From contig JAEELO010000011.1 of assembly GCA_016282705.1 (NCBI GenBank), forward strand, positions 1 to 64,000: DNA of 64,000 nt, in the 5' to 3' direction. The first letter of the stretch is position 1. Each line of letters starts with the position of its first letter. Positions 54,235 through 61,682 of the stretch are shown piece after piece. Below the pieces are notes generated by a model, which saw only the letters and a program-made list of their open reading frames with translations, ran no database searches and was not told the origin of the DNA. Source of the stretch: Candidatus Gastranaerophilales bacterium (GTDB taxonomy: Bacteria; Cyanobacteriota; Vampirovibrionia; Gastranaerophilales; Gastranaerophilaceae). The translations under genes were made by a program, and so were the position numbers.

Positions 54235-54867
54235 ATGGACAAATTAAAAAACTTTTTAAAAAATCATTTTGATTTTCATTTTTATATCGTTACGTGGATT
54301 GCTTTAGCTGTTTTTATATCAATATTTCCTATGCTTATATATTTGCCTCAAAAATACGGATACGAAAACGGATTATTAGAAAATTTACAAATGACTATTT
54401 TATTTATAATAATGTATTTATGTATAACCGCAAAGGTAAATAAAAACTTATTTCATTTCGTAGCACTCGCAATATCTTTACTTATTATAAGAGAAGTAAA
54501 TTGCGGAAGAACATTGTTTTTCCCGATACCCAATACATACCACCAATATTATTCCTGGAGAGATTTGCCATGGCCATGGCTAGGTAAACTTGCACATGGA
54601 CTATACGGAATTTTTATTGCAATAGTTACTTTTATATTTTTTAAAAAGAAAGTATACAAAGATATTTGTATAACAGTAAAAAATAAAAAATTACCGTTCT
54701 GGAATTTATTATTTGCAGTTATTGCAATGTTTATGGGAGCAATTGCAGAAAAAGCAACAAATAATAACTTTATTTTTGAAGAAGGTTTTGAATTACTGTT
54801 CTATATTTCTTTATTGGGAATTGTATGGTTATACTCAAGGAATAAAAACTTTGTTATTGATAACTAA
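54235..54867 (+). CDS. Polytopic membrane protein, six helices
   Basis: A 210-residue protein with hydrophobic segments at ~17-37, 49-65, 71-87, 118-136, 153-170 and 185-203. Notable polar features are YENGLLENLQM before helix 2, and IIREVNCGRTLFFP with conserved-looking Arg-Glu-Cys-Gly after helix 3, plus an Asp/Trp-rich loop (YSWRDLPWPWLG). No family recognised. It converges with the hemolysin III-like gene with a four-base overlap. Confidence 0.7.
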   Translation: MDKLKNFLKNHFDFHFYIVTWIALAVFISIFPMLIYLPQKYGYENGLLENLQMTILFIIMYLCITAKVNKNLFHFVALAISLLIIREVNCGRTLFFPIPNTYHQYYSWRDLPWPWLGKLAHGLYGIFIAIVTFIFFKKKVYKDICITVKNKKLPFWNLLFAVIAMFMGAIAEKATNNNFIFEEGFELLFYISLLGIVWLYSRNKNFVIDN

Positions 54868-55487
54868 GAATTAATTCCTTTTAAAATTTCCATAATACAA
54901 TAATAATGGGACATAGCACCGGCAATTACAAAAATATGCCATACACAATGCATAAATTTCTTTTTTGACAGGTAAAATACACATCCTGCGGTGTAAAAAA
55001 TGCCGCCGAGCAATAAATACCAAACAGCCATATGACTTGCATTATGCCATATTGTATAAAATAAAAATAATGAAAGCCAACCCATAATTAAATATAAAGC
55101 AGTAGATAAATATTTAAATTTTAGGGTCAAACAAGAATAAATAATACCTGTTACAGCCAAATACCATATCATAGCTAACAATGCATATGATAATGGCGGT
55201 TTTACCGTTAATAAAAGTATAGGGGTATATGTTCCCGCTATAAGCATATATATTGCACTATGATCTATTTTCTGAAAAACTTTTTTTGCTGTTTCATTTA
55301 CCATTGCGTGGTAAAGAGCGGAAGATTGAAAAAGTATAAACAATGTAGCACCAAAAATAGCAGTTGATGCTGTTTCTATGGGATTAGAGGATGCAACAGC
55401 AAGCATTACTATTGCATATATAGATAATAAAGCACCTATAACATGCGTAAAAGCATTTAAAAATTCTTCTTTCGGCGATGTTTCCAT
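54864..55487 (-). CDS. Hemolysin III family (PAQR-like) membrane protein
   Basis: A 207-residue, seven-helix protein of the YqfA/hemolysin III family: EEFLNAFTHVIGA at the start, SSALYHAM (Ser-x3-His), DHSAIYMLIAGTYTP with the conserved Asp, and HCVWHIFVIAGAMSHYY with His-x3-His. These residues form the zinc site of the PAQR/adiponectin-receptor superfamily, with ceramidase-like hydrolase activity known in eukaryotic relatives. The bacterial role is unknown. Length fits the family. Confidence 0.92.
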   Translation of the reverse strand: METSPKEEFLNAFTHVIGALLSIYAIVMLAVASSNPIETASTAIFGATLFILFQSSALYHAMVNETAKKVFQKIDHSAIYMLIAGTYTPILLLTVKPPLSYALLAMIWYLAVTGIIYSCLTLKFKYLSTALYLIMGWLSLFLFYTIWHNASHMAVWYLLLGGIFYTAGCVFYLSKKKFMHCVWHIFVIAGAMSHYYCIMEILKGINS

Positions 55488-55577
55488 ATATACTTCCTCT
55501 CTGCTTCTTTTTTATTTTACATGGTATGTTTTTTGATTTTGTTTGTAAAGTATAAAATAATTTTTAAATTTTATTTT

Positions 55578-56459
55578 CTATCTGGAAGTTGAAAGATTAT
55601 ATGTTAAAACAGCATCATTACCTTGTTCCGAAATATAAAGAATATCATTTTTTATGTAAAGAAAATAAGGTTTTGAAACATTGTCCATAAAGACACTGAC
55701 ATTCCCGCCCTTCGTTACTTTTAAAATATTATTTGATTCAAAATTAGCAACATATATATTATCATACTTATCTATTGCAAGTCCGATAGGACCGTCAAGC
55801 AAATTATCTTTTATAAAATTAGTTTTATTCTTATTTTTATCTACTTTTATAATTGCATTATCAGAATAACTTACAACAAACATATTTCCTTCCGAATCAA
55901 CTGCGAGACCGGCAGGAGAATTAAATTTATCCAATAAAACACGTTTGGTTTTTGTTGCAGTTGTTACCTTTGAACGTTCTATTTTATTTTTTTGCTGTGA
56001 AAATTGCTCTTTTGCATCGGCATATAACTGTTGCGCATAACCGTAATAATAATAATCATCCGGTATATATTTTAAATATTTCATCGCAAGTGAATAATTT
56101 TTTCTGTTATATGAAATTTTTGCAGCCTGCAAAATAGCATCATAATCATAAGGATTAAGAGCAATTATTTTGACATAAGCATTGTATGCGTCGTCATAAT
56201 TTTGCTGTGCGACATATATTGCAGCAATATTATAATATGCATCAGACATTTTCGGATTGTATTTCAATGCTTCTTGGAAATAAGATATAGCAGTATCATA
56301 AGCTTTTGAATTTGCCATCTCAACACCTTGTTTATAAAGTGCAATGGACTTTGATATAGCCGCTTCTGAAATATCGGTTTCTGCCCAAACCGCATTATTT
56401 CCGAATGATAATGCGATTGCAATAATTATAGATATTATAATAAATATTTTCTTTTTCAT
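55578..56459 (-). CDS. Exported TPR and NHL-repeat protein
   Basis: A 293-residue protein with a signal peptide (KKKIFIIISIIIAIALSF, cleavage near AVWA). About three TPR units (~34-160, for example YDDAYNAYVKIIALNPYD) are followed by NHL-type beta-propeller repeats (~175-290: FNSPAGLAVDSEGNMFVVSY and GPIGLAIDKYDNIYVANF). The number of NHL units is too small for a closed propeller by itself. It starts on the last base of gatA (ATG/TAA overlap), so both are co-translated although their functions look unrelated. Confidence 0.82.
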   Translation of the reverse strand: MKKKIFIIISIIIAIALSFGNNAVWAETDISEAAISKSIALYKQGVEMANSKAYDTAISYFQEALKYNPKMSDAYYNIAAIYVAQQNYDDAYNAYVKIIALNPYDYDAILQAAKISYNRKNYSLAMKYLKYIPDDYYYYGYAQQLYADAKEQFSQQKNKIERSKVTTATKTKRVLLDKFNSPAGLAVDSEGNMFVVSYSDNAIIKVDKNKNKTNFIKDNLLDGPIGLAIDKYDNIYVANFESNNILKVTKGGNVSVFMDNVSKPYFLYIKNDILYISEQGNDAVLTYNLSTSR

Positions 56460-57937
56460 TACACCACTGCCATTGAAGGAATACTATAATTAAATTGTAC
56501 AGCCTCTTCAAGTTTAAAGGCAACATTTAATAATTTTGTTTCATTTAAACAATCAGCCTGTAATTGCAACCCTATAGGCATGCCATCTTTATCAAGACCT
56601 ACCGGAATATTCATTGCCGGAAGTCCTGCAAGGTTAGCAGTAATTGTTGCAATATCTGTCAAATACATACTTAACGGATCTTCAACTTTAGAACCTATAT
56701 CAAATGCCGTATGAGGACATGTCGGTGAAATTAATACATCAACTTTTTTGAAAGCATTATCAAAATCATTTTTAACAAGTCTTCTTAATTGCTGTGCTTT
56801 TTTATAATAAGCATCATAATAACCTGAACTTAAAGCATAAGTTCCGAGCATTATTCTTCTTTTTACTTCATCACCAAAGCCTTGGGCTCTGGTTTTTACA
56901 TACATATCATACAGTGTTTCAGCATCTTTTGCTCTGTAACCGTATTTTACACCGTCAAATCTTGCTAAATTAGAGCTTGCTTCTGCAGTTGCAACAATAT
57001 AATATACGGCAATTGAATATTTAATAAGAGGCAGCGAAATTTCAATAATTTCCGCACCCATTGATTTATATGTTGAAATTGCTTTTTGAACAGCATCTGC
57101 CACATCAGGAGCTAAGCCATCCGAGCATAATTCTTTTATATAACCGATTTTTATACCTTTTAAATCATTTTTTAAATCTTTTGTAAAATCAGGCGGTGTT
57201 TGATTTAAAGAAGTTGAATCTTTTTCATCATGTCCTGCAATAACATTTAATAATAAAGCCGAATCTTCAACAGTTCTTGTTATCGGGCCAATTTGATCCA
57301 AAGATGAAGCAAAGGCAATTAAGCCATATCTGGAAACACGACCGTATGTCGGTTTAAGACCAACCAATCCGCAATAACTTGCAGGAAGTCTTATACTTCC
57401 TCCCGTATCTGAACCTAATGCAACAGTTGCTTCGCCTGCCGCAACAGCAGCAGCACTTCCTCCCGAGCTTCCACCCGGTACTTTATTTAAATTCCACGGG
57501 TTTCTTGTTATTTTAGTAGCAGAATTTTCCGTACTTGAACCCATTGCGAATTCATCCATGTTTACTTTACCGATAATCGGTATCAAATTGGATTTTAATT
57601 TCTCTGTAACTGTAGCATCATAAGGGGAAACAAAATTTGCCAATATTTTGCTTGATGCCGTTGTATATGATGATTTTAAATTAATATTATCCTTTAATGC
57701 TAACGGAATACCTGCTAACGGCGCAAGTTCTTCTCCGTTTTTTATTTTTTCATCAACTGTTTTAGCTGTTTCCAGCGCAAATTCCTTTGTTAATGAATTA
57801 TATGCACCTATTTTTTCATCAACTTCTTCAATTTTATTATATACTGCTTCGGTTAACTCTACAGCACTTACTTCTTTATTTAATAAAGCCTTTCTCTGTT
57901 CTTTTGAAGACTTTGTGATTAGTTCACGAATATCCAA
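56459..57937 (-). CDS. gatA: Aspartyl/glutamyl-tRNA amidotransferase subunit A
   Basis: A 492-residue amidase-signature enzyme that releases ammonia from glutamine for the GatCAB transamidation of Glu-tRNA(Gln) and Asp-tRNA(Asn). ALKDNINLKSS contains the catalytic Lys, and VPGGSSGGSAAAV plus GSDTGGSIRLPA give the Ser-cisSer triad; GLKPTYGRVSRYGL and the end-of-chain NIPVGLDKDGMPIGLQL are family typical. GatB and GatC are not adjacent. It is translationally coupled to the TPR/NHL gene downstream. Confidence 0.95.
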   Translation of the reverse strand: MDIRELITKSSKEQRKALLNKEVSAVELTEAVYNKIEEVDEKIGAYNSLTKEFALETAKTVDEKIKNGEELAPLAGIPLALKDNINLKSSYTTASSKILANFVSPYDATVTEKLKSNLIPIIGKVNMDEFAMGSSTENSATKITRNPWNLNKVPGGSSGGSAAAVAAGEATVALGSDTGGSIRLPASYCGLVGLKPTYGRVSRYGLIAFASSLDQIGPITRTVEDSALLLNVIAGHDEKDSTSLNQTPPDFTKDLKNDLKGIKIGYIKELCSDGLAPDVADAVQKAISTYKSMGAEIIEISLPLIKYSIAVYYIVATAEASSNLARFDGVKYGYRAKDAETLYDMYVKTRAQGFGDEVKRRIMLGTYALSSGYYDAYYKKAQQLRRLVKNDFDNAFKKVDVLISPTCPHTAFDIGSKVEDPLSMYLTDIATITANLAGLPAMNIPVGLDKDGMPIGLQLQADCLNETKLLNVAFKLEEAVQFNYSIPSMAVV

Positions 57938-58051
57938 TTTATATACCTCTCATGTTCTCTTAATAATATTATAAATTAAAGACACAAAATTAGTATACAA
58001 TTTTCAATTTTACATTTCTAATGATATGATTAAATTAAAAGAGGTGATATT

Positions 58052-59113
58052 TTGGCAATTATATCAGATGACGATAATATAAAATTTGAGAATAAGAAAA
58101 ATGAAGATACAACAGCAGAAGAAACTTCATTTGATATGTCATTTGAATCTAATATTCGTCCTAAATATTTTGATGAATATATAGGACAAAGTGCTTTAAA
58201 ATCAACATTAAAAATATCAATTGAAGCGGCGAAAAAGAGAGAATTGCCTCTTGACCATATTTTATTTTACGGTCCTCCCGGATTAGGAAAAACCACTCTT
58301 GCTTCGGTAATAGCAACAGAGATGGGAGCAAATATCAAAATAACATCAGCACCTTCATTAGAAAGACCTCGTGATATTATAGGATTATTAATGTCTTTAA
58401 AAGCCGGTGATGTATTATTTATTGATGAAATTCATCGTTTAAATAAAATTTCGGAAGAAATACTTTATCCTGCAATGGAAGATTTCTATTTAGACATGAC
58501 AACAGGAAAAGGTCAAACATTAAAATCAATCAGAATTCCTATTCCCAAATTTACGCTAATCGGAGCAACTACAAAAGCAGGTTCTCTGTCAGGCCCGTTA
58601 AGAGACCGATTTGGTATAATTCACAGGCTTGAGTTTTATACGGATGAAGAATTAAAACAGGTTATTCAAAGAACCGCAAAAATCTTGGAAATAGAAATAG
58701 ATGAAAAAGGTGCAATTGCAATAGCAAGACGTTCAAGAGGAACTCCGAGAATTGCGAACAGACTTGTAAAAAGAGTACGGGATTATGCCATCGTAAAATC
58801 AAACGGCAAAATTAATGAAAAAAATGCAAATGAAGCATTAGATATACTAAGAATAGATAAATTCGGATTGGACAATACAGATCGTTCTCTGTTAAAAATA
58901 ATTGCCGAAAATTATAACGGAGGGCCTGTCGGAATTGAAACTCTTGCAACCGCGCTCGGCGAAGATTCAAAAACAATAGAAGATGTTTATGAACCTTATC
59001 TCGTTCAAAAAGGCTTCCTGCAAAGAACACCAAGAGGAAGGAAATTAACCCCGTATGCTTGTAAATGTTTTAATATTACTGATATAGATTTGCAGCAATC
59101 TCTTTTTGAATAG
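58052..59113 (+). CDS. ruvB: Holliday junction branch migration ATPase RuvB
   Basis: A 353-residue AAA+ motor. The start is TTG 58052, six bases after AGAGGTGA; there is no ATG near. [13 protein letters not shown], Walker [12 protein letters not shown], Walker [11 protein letters not shown], sensor [19 protein letters not shown] in segments with the arginine finger, and the winged-helix end with [12 protein letters not shown]. The N-terminal ~35 residues are acidic and longer than the common form. RuvA and RuvC are not in the window. Its last 38 bases overlap the alkyltransferase gene on the other strand. Confidence 0.96.
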   Translation: MAIISDDDNIKFENKKNEDTTAEETSFDMSFESNIRPKYFDEYIGQSALKSTLKISIEAAKKRELPLDHILFYGPPGLGKTTLASVIATEMGANIKITSAPSLERPRDIIGLLMSLKAGDVLFIDEIHRLNKISEEILYPAMEDFYLDMTTGKGQTLKSIRIPIPKFTLIGATTKAGSLSGPLRDRFGIIHRLEFYTDEELKQVIQRTAKILEIEIDEKGAIAIARRSRGTPRIANRLVKRVRDYAIVKSNGKINEKNANEALDILRIDKFGLDNTDRSLLKIIAENYNGGPVGIETLATALGEDSKTIEDVYEPYLVQKGFLQRTPRGRKLTPYACKCFNITDIDLQQSLFE

Positions 59114-59585
59114 AATATTTTTCCAATTTCAACAATTTTTCTTTAATATTTATTCCTGCGGAATATCCTGTTAATTTTCCGTCTGAGCCTATTACTCTGT
59201 GACATGGAACAACGATTAACACCGGATTTTTTGCAACTGCACCACCAACAGCCTGCGCTGACATTCTTTCTGCGCCGCATTTTCTTTTTATTTCCGAAGC
59301 AATTGCTTTATAAGTTATTGTTTTTCCATACGGTATGTTCTTAAGAATTTCCCATACTCTTTTTTGAAAATCCGTTCCTTGCATATTTAAATGAGGAATA
59401 AAATCGGGATTTATTCCGGAAAAATATACATCAAGCCAGTTTTTTACTTCTTCAATATAAATATTCCGAGTATTTGAAACTATTATCTCGGATTTTTTAA
59501 TAAATCGAATACCCGTTATTCCATTATCATCCGACTCTATTTGAATTATACCTATAGGTGAGACATAAATATCAAAGTATTTCAT
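59076..59585 (-). CDS. ogt: Methylated-DNA-protein-cysteine methyltransferase
   Basis: About 169 residues, start set at ATG 59585 ([14 protein letters not shown], the usual start of the family); an ATG at 59600 and GTG 59630 are in frame. The DNA-binding [20 protein letters not shown] and the active site [11 protein letters not shown], with the acceptor Cys, are intact, as is the Asn-Pro in AKNPVL. It repairs O6-alkylguanine by irreversible transfer to its own cysteine. Its 3' end overlaps ruvB tail to tail. Confidence 0.93.
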   Translation of the reverse strand: MKYFDIYVSPIGIIQIESDDNGITGIRFIKKSEIIVSNTRNIYIEEVKNWLDVYFSGINPDFIPHLNMQGTDFQKRVWEILKNIPYGKTITYKAIASEIKRKCGAERMSAQAVGGAVAKNPVLIVVPCHRVIGSDGKLTGYSAGINIKEKLLKLEKYSIQKEIAANLYQ

Positions 59586-59636
59586 AATGTAATTATACAT
59601 TACAAAATCTTTTTCGATTATACTCTTCACTGTTTA

Positions 59637-61130
59637 TCAGATTTGCAATTTTGCAAAACTTCCGCCGACCTCATATAAATCGGTATTATTACGTAAATAA
59701 TCATTAAACAGCTTAATTCTTTCAGGCATTAATTCTTTATCCAAATCATAAAACGGAGCTACTGACTCAAATGCCATAAGCATTCCTTTTGAACCTTCTT
59801 TTAATTCATTTATGAAATTAACTACATTCGGAAATTCTTTGCTGTCTTTAGGTTCAAAATAATGTGAAAGATAATATGGTGAAGCAAGAGCTAAAACCGG
59901 CTTTTGAACTTCTTTTGACAAGCAATCTATCATATCTGTATAAACATTTTCTGCAACTGATACTATTTTTTCCTGATTATTTACCGGATTTTTTTCTTCA
60001 TGCGTTGCATAGAAATCAAAAATCTTCTTAATTTCTTTGTTTACTTCTCCATCATCCTTGATAATTCTTGTACCGACAGGAGCTCCGGTATTTGCATTAG
60101 AACCTACAAATACCTTTCCTAAATCAGACATAATCTCTGCTACATCTCTAAGGTTTTCTTCAGGTTTCAGCTTAATACCTTTAATTGATAAATCACCTTT
60201 TGTTTCCGCATATTCTCTAACCCTCCAATAAAGGTTAGATACACCGTATGCTTTTTTATATCTGATTCCGTTTTGTTGCACAAATTCAAGTACTCTGTAT
60301 TTATATTCAGGATACAATTCACATACCTGCTTTATAAAATCAACAACCATTTGTTTTCTGCTGTTTATTGTTTTATCAATGGTTTCAATTAAGTTCTCAG
60401 AAAAAGGATTAATACCGTATATCAACATTTCACTATTTTCAAAATGCTGCTGAGAATTTGGTGCTTTATGTGTATAAGACATTTTTATTCCGGGAATAAT
60501 TTTTACATGTTTAAATTTGTCAGGATCTTGTCCTATAATTCTTACAGCATGCTGAATTCCTTCAACAGAATCTCTATCCGTTATTGCAAATATAAACGGC
60601 TTTTTATGTCTTTCATAATATTCCTCCGCATAGTCGGCAACTTTATCAAGCATATCGTATACATTGTCATTTCCGCTTGAATGCGTTGTTTGATAATCCA
60701 AATCAATAAAATACATTCCGTTATTAATATTTTCTTCTGTAGATAAGAAATTTTGTACGGTCAGTTTAGGCAGAAGTTTTTTAACCTCACTCGGATTCAT
60801 TATCGATGACAAATTAGAATATGGAACTTTCTCTCCTAAAACTTTTTGCATGTCCATAGATATTCGTTTTTGGAAATTAACCGCTCTTAATTCGTCTTGA
60901 TCAACAATGGTTTTTGTTTCTATTTTAGTTTGTTGTTGAGTATTATTTTTAGTATGAGATAACTTAGCTATAAAATCGCCAAATAGTCCTTTCCCGAATG
61001 ATACATTTTGTGCAGAACATTGTCTGACAAAACAGTCGTCCGTATTTGAATACAAATATGGATTTCTATATGCCTGAGGCATTTGTTGTTTTTCTGTATA
61101 TAAAGGGATTTGAGGAACTTTTATATTCAT
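59637..61130 (-). CDS. Degenerate PHP-domain protein with N-terminal NVSFGKG motif
   Basis: A 497-residue protein. Residues 143-220 follow the PHP phosphoesterase pattern, but metal ligands are replaced: motif I reads DLDYQTTHSSG (usual DLHxHTxxSDG), motif II AITDRDSVEG (usual TDHDT), and the next strand PGIKMS (usual PGIEx). The middle and C-terminal parts (~225-497) are alpha/beta with LALASPYYLSHYF and FESVAPFYDL and do not resemble a known family. The N-terminus has AQNVSFGKGLFGDF (40-53), one of the clearest copies of the shared SFGK motif; there is no signal peptide. It is probably not an active PHP hydrolase and may be a binding protein. It is followed on the same strand by the alkyltransferase gene. 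Confidence 0.72.
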   Translation of the reverse strand: MNIKVPQIPLYTEKQQMPQAYRNPYLYSNTDDCFVRQCSAQNVSFGKGLFGDFIAKLSHTKNNTQQQTKIETKTIVDQDELRAVNFQKRISMDMQKVLGEKVPYSNLSSIMNPSEVKKLLPKLTVQNFLSTEENINNGMYFIDLDYQTTHSSGNDNVYDMLDKVADYAEEYYERHKKPFIFAITDRDSVEGIQHAVRIIGQDPDKFKHVKIIPGIKMSYTHKAPNSQQHFENSEMLIYGINPFSENLIETIDKTINSRKQMVVDFIKQVCELYPEYKYRVLEFVQQNGIRYKKAYGVSNLYWRVREYAETKGDLSIKGIKLKPEENLRDVAEIMSDLGKVFVGSNANTGAPVGTRIIKDDGEVNKEIKKIFDFYATHEEKNPVNNQEKIVSVAENVYTDMIDCLSKEVQKPVLALASPYYLSHYFEPKDSKEFPNVVNFINELKEGSKGMLMAFESVAPFYDLDKELMPERIKLFNDYLRNNTDLYEVGGSFAKLQI

Positions 61131-61206
61131 TTTTTACCACTTTTAGGATTACATTATGATAATATAAAGTTTCTCAAAAATTTTTTTGCTATTTCAGTTA
61201 AAAATT

Positions 61207-61491
61207 TTAACTTTTATGTCTTAATACCCAAACAGAGAATGCTGCAACTGCAGCCAAAAACACACCAAATTTCGGAGAAATTTTTCTTTGTTTTTTTAAC
61301 ATTGTTTCTATTTGATTTTGCGTTACCTGTTTTCTGAATTCATCGCAATTTCTTTCAATAGAAGATGCCGTACACTTTGGCAGACTGTCAGGTGCAACTA
61401 TATAATTGTCAGATTTCTTGCCCATTGTAATATCTTGTGCAGGAATAACGTTATTGCTATTTATAATTTGGGAATTTATAATATTAGACAT
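61207..61491 (-). CDS. Small tail-anchored protein with ITMGKK motif
   Basis: A 94-residue protein after a very strong GGAGGAATT site. The N-terminal ~65 residues are soluble and include QDITMGKKSDN (~19-29), a possible variant of the shared motif, and two cysteines (KCTASSIERNCDE). A single C-terminal membrane helix (~74-90, FGVFLAAVAAFSVWVL) is followed by a short RHKS tail, so the protein is tail-anchored with the N-terminus in the cytoplasm. It is 76 bases upstream of the PHP-like gene on the same strand. Confidence 0.72.
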   Translation of the reverse strand: MSNIINSQIINSNNVIPAQDITMGKKSDNYIVAPDSLPKCTASSIERNCDEFRKQVTQNQIETMLKKQRKISPKFGVFLAAVAAFSVWVLRHKS

Positions 61492-61682
61492 AATTCCTCC
61501 ATATTCATTGTAATGTATATAAACTTAAAGAATTGACATATGTTTTTAATTTCGGAATGTTTTTTTTACAAATCTTAATTTAGAATATGTAAACATTTGT
61601 TAAATCGTATATATAATTACAGCAAGAAATACCCTTTAGGAGAATTAATACCAATATAATTCTGCATGAAAAGGAGATAGAT

